Below, piece after piece: positions 27,611 to 35,144 of a stretch of 64,000 nucleotides of DNA (positions are counted from its first letter, which is position 1; each line of letters starts with the position of its first letter). Location: NCBI RefSeq assembly GCF_049747295.1, contig NZ_JBMHJM010000002.1:1-64000 (forward strand), in the 5' to 3' direction. The notes under the pieces were generated by a model, which did not search any database, was not told the DNA's origin, and was given only the letters and a program-made list of their open reading frames with translations. The translations under genes were made by a program, and so were the position numbers. This stretch comes from Afipia sp049747295 (GTDB taxonomy: Bacteria > Pseudomonadota > Alphaproteobacteria > Rhizobiales > Xanthobacteraceae).

Positions 27611-28186
27611 ATGTGTCTTGGTCGGTCGGGAGCAGCCCACACGAATATCTTTTTCACCATAGGGCACTCAACCAGGACGATCGTCGAGTTTGCCGATCTC
27701 TTGCGGGAGTCTGACGCCGACTTCGTTATCGACGTAAGGTCGATCCCCCGGTCGCGGACCAACCCTCAGTTCAATCGGGAAACACTCCAGGTGACGCTGG
27801 AGCCCTGGCAGATCGGCTACGAGCATATCGCCGAGCTCGGCGGCCGCCGCGGAAAGTCACGCGGCGCCGGGCCATCGCCCAATTCTTATTGGCGGGTTCA
27901 AAGTTTTCAAAACTACGCAGATTATGCCCTGACGGCGCCCTTCGCGGCCGGCCTGGCGCGGCTGCGGGAACGGGGCGGTCGGCACCGATGCGCGGTCATG
28001 TGCGCCGAAGCCGTCTGGTGGCGGTGCCACCGCCGGATCATCGCCGACTACCTTCTGGCCGCAGGCGAGCAAGTGATGCACATTCTCGGGAAATCGCATG
28101 TCGATGTGGCGAGCTTCACACCCGGCGCCGTTGTTCGCAACGATAGGACGGTGGTCTATCCCGCTCAAGATACGCAACCGGATTGA
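27611..28186 (+). CDS. DUF488 protein
   Basis: 191 aa. The DUF488 signatures are clear: F-T-I-G-H-S-T-R-T near residue 15, V-I-D-V-R-S-I-P-R-S-R-T-N-P-Q-F, then E-L-G-G-R-R, and a C-terminal V-M-C-A-E with W-R-C-H-R-R-I-I-A-D. The Cys and His of M-C-A-E/C-H-R-R-I are conserved in the family and suggest a catalytic or nucleotide-related role, which is not established. It is transcribed opposite to both neighbouring groups. Confidence 0.9.
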   Translation: MCLGRSGAAHTNIFFTIGHSTRTIVEFADLLRESDADFVIDVRSIPRSRTNPQFNRETLQVTLEPWQIGYEHIAELGGRRGKSRGAGPSPNSYWRVQSFQNYADYALTAPFAAGLARLRERGGRHRCAVMCAEAVWWRCHRRIIADYLLAAGEQVMHILGKSHVDVASFTPGAVVRNDRTVVYPAQDTQPD

Positions 28187-28205
28187 GGCAAGGGCTTCCG
28201 TGGGC

Positions 28206-28592
28206 TCAACCGCCGAAGGCAATTTGCAGAGTGGCGATGATGCCGATCACGGCGAGACCGTAACAGCCGAGCCGGATCGCGACTATTGCTGCAAACCTGA
28301 CATCTGAATGGACATAATCCTCAATCACCACCTGCAGACCTAGCGCGGAATGATGAAATAGTGCGATCAACAAGAGGATCATGCAGTTGGTGGCAAGCGG
28401 CGACCTGATCCAGGCGATGAAGGCCGCGTAATCGCTCCCGGAGTGAGCGACAATTGAGGCGACGAACCATAAGCACAGAGGCACAAGCGCGACTGCTGTG
28501 GTGCGTTCCGCCCACCAGTGCCGGACGCCACTTTTGGCCGAACCGAGCCCAAGGGCGCGAGCCAGGGGCGAGCGGAACGAACGGCGATTCAT
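28206..28592 (-). CDS. sdhD: Succinate dehydrogenase membrane anchor SdhD
   Basis: 128 aa from the ATG at 28592, which overlaps the restored stop of sdhC as ATGA. Three transmembrane helices are visible. The haem-ligand helix reads L-F-H-H-S-A-L-G-L-Q-V-V-I-E-D-Y-V, retaining the histidine and the D-Y pair used for quinone binding. The start matches S-P-L-A-R-A-L-G-L-G-S-A-K-S-G, the usual SdhD opening in this group. It anchors the Fe-S subunit in the inner membrane and forms haem b with SdhC. Confidence 0.88.
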   Translation of the reverse strand: MNRRSFRSPLARALGLGSAKSGVRHWWAERTTAVALVPLCLWFVASIVAHSGSDYAAFIAWIRSPLATNCMILLLIALFHHSALGLQVVIEDYVHSDVRFAAIVAIRLGCYGLAVIGIIATLQIAFGG

Positions 28593-29019
28593 TGGGGCCA
28601 ACCCGCGACCAACAGCCTGATCTCCATGCGGTCACAGTGAGCGCTACGCTGGCCACTACGACCGTCCATCCAGAAATGTAGATCGACCGAGGTGCGAAGC
28701 TGTTGACCGTGTCCCAGACGAGATGACGGATGCCACCGCACAAATGCAAGAAGAAGGCGAAGGTGCAGCCGAACAGCGCGACCTGACCGACCCGGGATCC
28801 TATCACGCTCTGAACGACGCCATAGGCCTGGGGACCAGCCGCCGCAGCGCTAAGCCAGATCACTAGGCCCACGGCGCCGAGGCTCAGAATTAGCCCGGTG
28901 ATGCGGTTGGCGATCGACAACACCGATGTGAGTTGCGGCCGATAGATCTGGATATTGGGCGAAAGCGGGCGTGGCCGCGCCGGCGTCGAATTGCCATCTG
29001 TGGTCCCGTTCTTGATCAT
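28589..29019 (-). pseudogene. sdhC: Succinate dehydrogenase cytochrome b556 subunit SdhC, frameshift near 3' end
   Basis: The ATG at 29019 overlaps the sdhB stop. The protein matches SdhC over three helices (R-P-L-S-P-N-I-Q-I-Y-R-P-Q-L-T-S-V-L-S-I, quinone-site R-I-T-G, haem-ligand H-L-C-G-G-I-R-H-L-V-W-D). After V-T-A-W near 28630 the open frame runs on as an Arg/Ser-rich tail through sdhD. The other frame ends L-L-V-A-G-W-P-Q-stop at 28589, overlapping sdhD by 4 bp as expected. A net loss of one base or gain of two explains this. The change affects only the last ten residues, so function may survive. Confidence 0.75.
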
Positions 29020-29855
29020 TTCTCGCGCTCGACGATCGCCTTCTTGATCTCAGCGATGGCCTTGCCAGGATTCAATCCTTTGGGGCAGGTCCGGGTGCAA
29101 TTAAGAATGGTATGGCAGCGATAGAGCCGGAACGGGTCTTCGAGCGCATCGAGCCGTTCTCCCTTCGCCTCGTCGCGGCTATCCGTCAGCCAGCGCCATG
29201 CCTGCAGGAGTGCCGCAGGTCCCAGGAAGTGATTGCCGTTCCACCAGTGGCTCGGGCATCCAGAGGTGCAGCAGAAGCAGAGGATGCACTCGTAGTAACC
29301 GTCGAGTTGGCTGCGTTCCTCGGGGGATTGCAGCCGTTCCTTCTCGGGCTCCAGCGTCTTGGAATGAAGCCAAGGCTCGATCGCTGCATACTGTGCGAAG
29401 ACGTGCGTCAGGTCGGGAACGAGGTCCTTGATGATCCGCAAGTTGGCGAGCGGATAGATTGTTGCGTTCGTTCCCATGTCGGAGATGAACCGCGTGCAAG
29501 CCAGCCAGTTGGTGCCATCCATGTTCATAGCGCAGGAACCGCAGACACCCTCGCGGCACGAGCGGCGGAAGGCTAACGTCGAATCCACCTTGTTCTTGAT
29601 CCAGAACAATGCATCAAGAACCATCGGTCCGCAGTCGTCGACGTCAACGTGAAACGTGTCGAGACGCGGATTGCCGCCGGAGTCGGGATCGTAGCGATAG
29701 ATCTCGAACGCCTTTACCCGCTTTGCGTCAGCGGGTGCCGACCATGTGCGCCCCTTCTCGATCCGCGATTCCGGCGTGACCTTGAAGTTTCGCGGAATGG
29801 GAAACCGCTTGAGCCAGGAGAGGCGAGATATTTGATCCGAGGATTCGATGATCAT
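29016..29855 (-). CDS. sdhB: Succinate dehydrogenase / fumarate reductase iron-sulfur subunit SdhB
   Basis: 279 aa from the ATG at 29855 (MIIESSDQISR). It contains the [2Fe-2S] motif C-R-E-G-V-C-G-S-C and a later cysteine, the C-I-L-C-F-C-C-T-S-G-C-P cluster and C-H-T-I-L-N-C-T-R-T-C-P, so all three Fe-S centres can form. Length and C-terminus are standard. The genes run B-C-D with 4-bp overlaps, but no flavoprotein sdhA lies on either side, unlike the usual C-D-A-B order. The catalytic subunit must be encoded elsewhere or be a different protein. Confidence 0.9.
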   Translation of the reverse strand: MIIESSDQISRLSWLKRFPIPRNFKVTPESRIEKGRTWSAPADAKRVKAFEIYRYDPDSGGNPRLDTFHVDVDDCGPMVLDALFWIKNKVDSTLAFRRSCREGVCGSCAMNMDGTNWLACTRFISDMGTNATIYPLANLRIIKDLVPDLTHVFAQYAAIEPWLHSKTLEPEKERLQSPEERSQLDGYYECILCFCCTSGCPSHWWNGNHFLGPAALLQAWRWLTDSRDEAKGERLDALEDPFRLYRCHTILNCTRTCPKGLNPGKAIAEIKKAIVEREK

Positions 29856-30223
29856 TGTGGATCTTGCCTTTAGCACGATTAGGCCGCGCCAGCGTAGAGC
29901 ACAATACACCTTTCAACTGCCGGCGTCCGCTTGGTTCCATGTTCGAATAGATTCCGGTCCGCCCTTATCGAGATAAATCGGTGATTGTCGCCGGGAGAAC
30001 GGGACGGCTAGTCTGGCGGATTCCTCAACTTTGTCTATGACGCCGAACTCGGCCAAGTCTGTTGCGGGTCAGACGCGGACTTCGGGAAACGTTCCCAAAA
30101 GCTCATAGGCAGTTGTCGCCGAGGGTGGCGCTAGTCTGAGATAGAATGGTCCAGGCTCAACCCTCTTCTCAACCGCATTCTCAGGCCGCCGATGCACTGC
30201 GTTCGGTTGGCAACGGTACCGAC
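29856..30223. other. Intergenic, contains repeat copy 1
   Basis: This region upstream of sdhB has no flavoprotein gene. A repeat of about 145 bases at 30065-30208 is seen again at 33432-33586. Confidence 0.5.
30065..30208. repeat. Dispersed direct repeat, copy 1
   Basis: It shares GGGTCAGA-GCGGACTTCGGGAAA, AAAAGCTCATAGGCAGTTGTCGCCGAGG-TGGCGCTAGTCT and CAACCCTCTTC with the copy at 33432-33586, in the same orientation. A leftward open frame runs through both copies (K-R-V-E-P-x-P-x-Y-L-R-L-A-P), so it may be a gene remnant. Confidence 0.75.
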
Positions 30224-30445
30224 CTATTCGTTGAGGTTTATCTCGAGGACTCCAGGCTCTGGCGATCTGAAACAATAAAAACGCAGGGCGCCGCCATCTG
30301 ACGTCGAGCGGAATATAACCTGGGCATCACCGTCCCACTCGGTCAACTCCGCAATCAAATCCTGCACCGTCAACAGCTTGTCGAAGTTGGGCGCGGTCCT
30401 TATTGGTGGCACACCGCCTCGGCTCACCTCATCACTGCCCTTCAT
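30224..30445 (-). CDS. 73-aa hypothetical protein
   Basis: The frame MKGSDEVSRGGVPPIRTAP leads into F-D-K-L-L-T-V-Q-D-L-I-A-E-L-T-E-W-D-G-D-A-Q-V-I-F-R, then G-G-A-L-R-F-Y. The D-L-I-A-E-L ... D-A-x-V pattern is seen in small phage- and plasmid-like proteins that describe a mutual helix-strand fold. I do not assign a function. The gene lies close downstream of two small membrane genes on the same strand. Confidence 0.6.
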   Translation of the reverse strand: MKGSDEVSRGGVPPIRTAPNFDKLLTVQDLIAELTEWDGDAQVIFRSTSDGGALRFYCFRSPEPGVLEINLNE

Positions 30446-30487
30446 GATTATCCTCGGTCGCTCAACGATTCAACGCTCAGCTTGTGT

Positions 30488-30745
30488 TCAGTTCTGATTG
30501 ACTTTGTGCCGCTTCACTCTCCGCCAGCGGAGAAGACATGACAGACAGACGATTAAGCCGCCCCCAACGAATGCGAGGATGGGATGATCGGAGATATTTA
30601 CGCCATAGAACTTACCAAAGAAAAATAACCCAACGGCAAAAGCCGCGGCCGAGACAACGACATATGTCCCGAAGCCGTCTCCGGGATACGGAAGATATTC
30701 TTTTGCAGCCGTAGACGGAGAATCCCTACGCCGATCAGGCGTCAT
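30488..30745 (-). CDS. Small two-helix membrane protein
   Basis: 85 aa from the ATG at 30745, which overlaps the stop of the preceding micro-gene as ATGA. After a polar head (MTPDRRRDSPSTAAKEYLPY) there are two hydrophobic helices (Y-V-V-V-S-A-A-A-F-A-V-G-L-F-F-F and L-A-F-V-G-G-G-L-I-V-C-L-S-C-L-L) and a basic end, R-W-R-R-V-K-R-H-K. The family is unknown. Confidence 0.65.
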   Translation of the reverse strand: MTPDRRRDSPSTAAKEYLPYPGDGFGTYVVVSAAAFAVGLFFFGKFYGVNISDHPILAFVGGGLIVCLSCLLRWRRVKRHKVNQN

Positions 30746-30846
30746 AAACGCAATGCCATAACCACAACGACCAAGCCGCAGAACAGGGGAATAATAATCG
30801 GCGGAACGAGCCAATCTCGGAGGCGGAATGGCGCTTCATTTGACAT
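30742..30846 (-). CDS. 34-aa single-helix membrane peptide
   Basis: An ATG at 30846 with GGGAG nine bases upstream opens MSNEAPFRLRDWLVPPIIIP, then F-C-G-L-V-V-V-V-M-A-L-R-L. It is one transmembrane helix and overlaps the next small membrane gene by 4 bp, which argues strongly for translation. Function unknown. Confidence 0.6.
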   Translation of the reverse strand: MSNEAPFRLRDWLVPPIIIPLFCGLVVVVMALRL

Positions 30847-31273
30847 AGCTAAATCTCCCGAGCCCGCATTTGCCAAGCTCTTCATTGTCCACAGCGGCAA
30901 ATTATGCAGGCGTGCTCGCCGCCGGCTAGAACGGCTGTGCTGTAATGTCTTAAAGGACACGAGCTTATCTTCGCTCGGGCAGCGGCCTCATTTGGTTGGC
31001 CGCAAAATCGCACAGGTATCTCCCTTCGGGAAACGGATACGTGCACCCTGTAACTGTGGATCTGTGACCCTGATTACAATGGTAGAGTGCTGCTTTTAAA
31101 TTAAGCACCGAAACACTGCCGACCAAGATCGTCACGAATTAAGGCAACTCGAAAAAGCCACTATGCGCGCTCCGCTGTGACCGCCCCGCGACAATAAGCC
31201 CAATGCTCGTGGATCACTCTATCGGCGCCGCGGCGATTAATGACTCGCTATGTGTAGGTCAACGAGCGCACAG
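30847..31273. other. Intergenic between divergent small genes
   Basis: No gene recognised. It probably contains the promoters of the leftward membrane-peptide operon and of the rightward zinc-ribbon gene. Confidence 0.4.
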
Positions 31274-31354
31274 TGAATCCATCACCCGCGTGCCCTCGGC
31301 AGTTACTGGTGACTGAGAGTTTTGTGCTCCCGCCTGATTACGGAGAGCAACATG
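31274..31354 (+). promoter_or_regulatory. Two-hairpin leader element, copy B
   Basis: Hairpin 1 pairs TCACC (31282-31286) with GGTGA (31308-31312). Hairpin 2 pairs CTCC (31327-31330) with GGAG (31342-31345), or GCTC with GAGC one step away. The GGAG is the ribosome binding site of the zinc-ribbon gene at 31352, six bases before its ATG. Confidence 0.6.
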
Positions 31355-31534
31355 ACAACAGTCCATCCGACGCCGCATTGCGTCTTGTGCCACAAGCCAA
31401 TGAAATTCATGCTCGTCAAAGGCGGCGGTCGCAAATTCCAATGCGAAACATGTGGCCAGCCTGATCCTCTCCATTCCGACGAAGCACTTGGCTGGCTGAA
31501 AGGCGAGCTTGGAAAGCGGAACACCGAGACATAA
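31352..31534 (+). CDS. Small zinc-ribbon protein
   Basis: 60 aa starting MTTVHPTPHCVLCHKPMKF. Two CxxC knuckles (C-V-L-C and C-E-T-C) about 19 residues apart, around M-K-F-M-L-V-K-G-G-G-R-K-F-Q, form a classic zinc ribbon. The C-terminal half is D-E-A-L-G-W-L-K-G-E-L-G-K-R. It may bind nucleic acid or protein. Its ribosome binding site lies inside leader copy B, so translation may be structure-controlled. Confidence 0.75.
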   Translation: MTTVHPTPHCVLCHKPMKFMLVKGGGRKFQCETCGQPDPLHSDEALGWLKGELGKRNTET

Positions 31535-31613
31535 ATCCGTCTTAGCGGTCGCGGGTGGATCGTTCCTTCATCACCTTTGTTCACCACCAGCCAAGCACTC
31601 GGCGGAGAAACTG

Positions 31614-31877
31614 ATGGCGTCGCGGGAAAGAGAGATAGCTTATCGGTACACCAAAAAGACCCTGGCCCACGTCAGGTGGCTTAGTACTCTGCCGCCATTA
31701 CAATCCCTCGCGATCCGGAGAAGCGATATCTTGCGACATTGCCTCCTGCTGCGCGGAATGATGAGGGATGGATATCGTTCGCCAGACCTTCCTGCCGATG
31801 AATTCCTGCTGCGTGCGCAACAGTGTCTGGTTCTACTTCGCAAGGCCCGTACTCGTGCGAAGCGAGCCATGCACTAA
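31614..31877 (+). CDS. 87-aa hypothetical protein, paralogue of the gene at 1014
   Basis: The ATG at 31614 follows CGGAGAAACTG. The protein has the same length as the gene at 1014 and the same motifs: M-A-S-R-E-R-E-I-A, R-Y-T-K-K-T, I-R-R-S-D-I-L-R-H-C-L-L-L-R, D-G-Y-x-S-P-D-L-P-A-D-E-F-L-L-R-A-Q. Similarity extends into the sequence around the start codon. No function is recognised. A GC hairpin (AGCCGCGC / GCGCGGCT) follows at 31884-31911 and may end the transcript. Confidence 0.75.
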   Translation: MASREREIAYRYTKKTLAHVRWLSTLPPLQSLAIRRSDILRHCLLLRGMMRDGYRSPDLPADEFLLRAQQCLVLLRKARTRAKRAMH

Positions 31878-32071
31878 ATGAAAAAGCCGCGCCCGGTGAA
31901 GGAGCGCGGCTAACGTCATGAAATAGGCAACAGGTAAACAACGACTATGCGCCTCTGATTGAGGCCGCGTCCCGCGACATAGTGTCCGCCTTTACCGGGC
32001 ATGGTCTGTATCCAGTTGCCGTCCCTTGCCTCTGTTGGCTGGTTGGACCGAATAGACCGTCTGGACAGGAA

Positions 32072-33308
32072 TGTCCGCTAATGGGATGGACCGGCTGCTT
32101 CCCCGTCGGAGCAGTCTGCCTAGACTACTCCGCATTAACCCGGAGAAGCACCTATGAACACTGCCCCACACCCTCTCGCATCGATCGGCATTGATATCGG
32201 CAAGGAAGTTTTCCACGTCGTAGGCTTCGGTACTGATGGTAAGATTGCTTTCCGCCGCAAGATCAAGCGGTTTGCGCTTTTTGCAGCATTCAAGGAACTT
32301 CCGCCTTGTATCGTCGGCATGGAAGCGTGCCTCAGCGCTCATTTCGTCAGCCGCTCCTTGCGTCAGCTCGGGCATGAGCCGCGGATTATTCCTGCAATTT
32401 ATGTGAAACCTTCGTGAAGGGGCAGAAGAACGATTACAATGATGCCGAGGCCATAGCCGAGGCCGCATTGCGCCCCAACTTACGAACCGTCCGAGAGAAG
32501 ACTCAAGATCAACTCGATCTGCAGGCCTGTCATCGTGTCCGGTCCCGGCTCGTCTCTCGCCGGACATCGACAATCAACCAGATACGGGCGTTCCTCTTGG
32601 AGCAAGGCATTGCGGTCAGGTCTGGCACAAGCGCCCTTCGCAAATCCCTGTTCGAGATACTGAGGAACCGCAAAGACGAGATCTCGCTCCGAATGGCCAA
32701 GCTGATTGCTGGACTCTATGAAGATTGGACTCAGCTGGATCAACGTATCGAAGCCGTCACTGGGGAGATCGAAGAGCTTAGCCAGAGCGAAGCTAACTGT
32801 CGGCGACTGATGAGCATACCCGGGATAGGGCCGATCATCTCGACAGGCTTGGTGGCCGCGATCGGGACAGGCGAAGCTTTTGAACGCGGTCGCGACTTCG
32901 TGCCTGGCTCGGGCTCGTCCCTCGACAATACAGCACAGGCGGCCGCTCAATCCTGGGACGCATCTCAAAGCGCGGCAGCAAGTACCTCCGGACACTCTTT
33001 ATCCAGGCCGCAAAGGTCCTTCTGATGCGTCCGCAAAACTGGGACCGCTATAGCTTTGGCGCTTGGCTCAAAACTGCGGCGGAGCGATTGCACAGGAACA
33101 AGCTTGCTGTCGCCTTGGCCAACAAGCTCGCTCGCATCGCCCGGAGTGTCCTGCGCAAAGAAAGAGCTTTCGACAATCATTTTGAGGCTGCGGCTATCTG
33201 AGCTGTCACCTCAACCGAGTTCGCGAGCGACAACTGCATGGAACGGATTGATAGACGCACTCTGAATCTGGTGACCCAAATGGCTGCTCCGCAACCTGTC
33301 CGCTAATG
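32072..33308 (+). mobile_element. IS110-family insertion sequence, decayed
   Basis: The interval is bounded by a 12-base direct repeat TGTCCGCTAATG (32072-32083 and 33297-33308) and contains an IS110-type transposase gene. IS110 elements usually lack clear inverted repeats, so the exact ends are uncertain; the direct repeat may be the target or the element's own end. Both transposase frameshifts make it non-autonomous. Confidence 0.6.
32154..33201 (+). pseudogene. IS110-family transposase with two frameshifts
   Basis: The reading frame starts MNTAPHPLASIGIDIGKEVFHV, giving the first catalytic Asp of the DEDD RuvC-like domain. It breaks at about 32415 (Y-V-K-P then a lost base), resumes as V-K-G-Q-K-N-D-Y-N-D-A-E-A-I-A-E-A with the paired Asp, and runs through the transposase_20 domain (L-M-S-I-P-G-I-G-P-I-I-S-T-G). 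It breaks again near 32900 after G-R-D-F. The third frame encodes the remaining G-A-W-L-G-L-V-P to the stop at 33199-33201, with no catalytic Ser recognised. Confidence 0.9.
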
Positions 33309-33431
33309 AGATCACGGTGCGTGCGTACTCCCATCAAGGCCACGGCCCGCGAGCCGATCAACAGGCCGGATACATATCAGCGACTTCCGCCAGCACATTT
33401 CACTTGCGAAGTGCAGCCGGTCCATACATTT
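33202..33431. other. Right flank of the IS element
   Basis: It has no gene of its own. The right IS boundary repeat is at 33297-33308, then unremarkable sequence up to repeat copy 2. Confidence 0.4.
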
Positions 33432-33586
33432 GGGTCAGAAGCGGACTTCGGGAAACCTTCCCTTTGCGCCAAAAGCTCATAGGCAGTTGTCGCCGAGGAT
33501 GGCGCTAGTCTCAGATAGAGTGGTCGAGGCTCAACCCTCTTCCCAACCTCATTCTCCGGCCGCATGCACGATGCGCGGCGTTCGGC
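33432..33586. repeat. Dispersed direct repeat, copy 2
   Basis: It matches 30065-30208 in the same orientation, with a short insertion (CTTTGCGCC) near its left end. The two copies flank about 3.4 kb that includes the small membrane genes, leader B and the IS110 remnant. Confidence 0.75.
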
Positions 33587-33618
33587 TGAAGCCTAGTTGA
33601 GCGGCTCCAGTCCCCATG

Positions 33619-33702
33619 TAATGAACATCACCGCACCGCTTTCGGCATCTATTGGTGATTCTGAGTTTTGCGCTCCCGGCTCAACCAGGGAGCGCCCTCA
33701 TG
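33619..33702 (+). promoter_or_regulatory. Two-hairpin leader element, copy C
   Basis: This is the best-paired copy: ATCACC (33627-33632) with GGTGAT (33654-33659), and GCGCTCCC (33670-33677) with GGGAGCGC (33688-33695). The GGAG in the second stem is seven bases before an ATG at 33700. That frame stops after eight codons, so the gene it once served seems lost; the neighbouring DNA is a decayed sulfatase. Confidence 0.6.
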
Positions 33703-33781
33703 CGCGACTATCGCGCGTTTACATAATTCAGACGGCCATTTTGAAAACCCCGTCGCTCTACAATGCGCGGATGCGATGAAG

Positions 33782-34130
33782 CTACTCCAGGCGCGTCCAG
33801 ATGTGCATGCGGCTAGGATTGAACCACACGAAGAAAGGCTTGTTGTCGCGATTTGCCCGCTCAATGAAGCCGTTCGTGGCGTCAAGGAATTCCTCGTCGA
33901 TGGTTTCCATGCGCTTCTTGGTCAGCGGTCAGGGTATCCTCGCATCTGCTTGCCAGGACCGAACGGGCATCGTCGCCTGGCGTGTCGGTCGCGACGGCGA
34001 CGGACACTTCATCACACCACGCGGGCCGCACTGGGCTCTGAATGCCGGATTCTTCGGAAAGTCCTGATGTTCCAGAAGGCGGCGCGGCCGGCGGTGCAGG
34101 ATTGCTGCCCGTTCCGCATTGACACCGGCA
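33782..34130 (-). pseudogene. Arylsulfatase remnant
   Basis: Read leftward, three frames carry successive pieces of a sulfatase. They are H-Q-D-F-P-K-N-P-A-F-R-A-Q-C-G-P-R-G-V; then A-T-D-T-P-G-D-D-A-R; then L-T-K-K-R-M-E-T-I-D-E-E-F-L-D-A and N-K-P-F-F-V-W-F-N-P-S-R-M-H, ending at a stop at 33782-33784. At least two frameshifts and loss of both ends mean it is non-functional. The order and spacing fit the middle of the arylsulfatase family. Confidence 0.75.
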
Positions 34131-34217
34131 CAAGGGTCCCTTCGTTCTGCAAGGAACCTCAGCAGACCTACTTGCTTGAATCCCGGTTCTGTAGGCGTAA
34201 AACCGGAGTTTCCGCGT

Positions 34218-35144
34218 ATGGCCCCCCGCGCCAATTGGAAGGGTTTTCTTCGACTGTCATTGGTGACATGTCCGGTCGCCCTTTATCCGGCGACGTCGGA
34301 CGCTCACAAGGTGAGCTTCAACCAGATCAACAAGAACACTGGCCACCGAGTTCGCTACCTCAAGGTCGACGCCGAGAGCGGCGAAGAAGTCGCAAACGAC
34401 GACATCATTAAGGGCTACCCGATCGACAAGAACAACTACATCCAGGTCACCAAGGATGAACTCGAAAACATCGCGCTCGAATCCACACGAACGATCGACA
34501 TCGACGAGTTTGTGCACAAGGACGACATCGACACTCGCTACTTGATCCGCCCCTACTATCTGGTGCCCGACGGCAAGGTCGGCCATGACGCTTTCGCGGT
34601 CATCCGGGAGACCATCCGCAAAATGGGCATGGTAGCGATCGGCCGCGTGGTCTTGACTAGCCGCGAGCACATCATTGCCCTCGAACCTCTGGGTAAGGGA
34701 TTGATTGGCAATCTACTCCGGTACCCGAACGAGGTGCGTGATGAAAAGGGCTACTTCGATGACATTCAGGACGTGAAGATCACGAAGGACATGCTGGATC
34801 TCGCTCAGCACATTGTTGAAGGAAAATCCGCCGACTTCGAGCCGGAGAAATTCGAGGACCACTACGAGACCGCCCTGGTCGAGCTAATCAATCAGAAGCG
34901 AGCGGGACAGCCGATTAAAGCGCCTGCCACATCACGCACGAGCGGAAATGTGATCGACCTGATGGATGCTCTGCGAAAAAGCCTCGCGCGCGGGGGCTCT
35001 GAAACTGCGCTCGCAGCGAAGAAGCGTAAGAAGCGCGCGGCCGGCCAAAAGGAAATGCTACTGCCAATCAGCGGGAAGGCGAAGGCCGTAAGAAATCAGC
35101 GAAACCCAGTTCGATCGCCTGCGCGCACGCGAAAGGTCAGTTAG
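34218..35144 (+). CDS. ku: Non-homologous end joining protein Ku
   Basis: 308 aa from the ATG at 34218 (MAPRANWKGFLRLSLVTCPVALYPATS), preceded by GGAG. This is the standard opening of bacterial Ku. The Ku core includes F-N-Q-I-N-K-N-T-G-H-R-V-R-Y, G-Y-x-I-D-K-N-x-Y-I, and V-G-x-D-A-F-A-V-I-R-E-T. A Lys/Arg-rich tail (about residues 270-308) is typical of rhizobial Ku and aids DNA binding. Ku rings bind broken ends and recruit LigD, which is not in this window. A zinc-finger-like gene starts directly at its stop. Confidence 0.95.
   Translation: MAPRANWKGFLRLSLVTCPVALYPATSDAHKVSFNQINKNTGHRVRYLKVDAESGEEVANDDIIKGYPIDKNNYIQVTKDELENIALESTRTIDIDEFVHKDDIDTRYLIRPYYLVPDGKVGHDAFAVIRETIRKMGMVAIGRVVLTSREHIIALEPLGKGLIGNLLRYPNEVRDEKGYFDDIQDVKITKDMLDLAQHIVEGKSADFEPEKFEDHYETALVELINQKRAGQPIKAPATSRTSGNVIDLMDALRKSLARGGSETALAAKKRKKRAAGQKEMLLPISGKAKAVRNQRNPVRSPARTRKVS

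Noticed and set aside
30065..30275. Leftward open frame through the dispersed repeat, seen in both copies
   Set aside because: Both copies are nearly identical DNA, so frame conservation proves nothing. It has no start site and no family match; kept only as a repeat.
34119..34217. Longer N-terminus of Ku
   Set aside because: The extra 33 residues overlap sulfatase debris. The internal ATG has a ribosome binding site and gives the standard Ku start.
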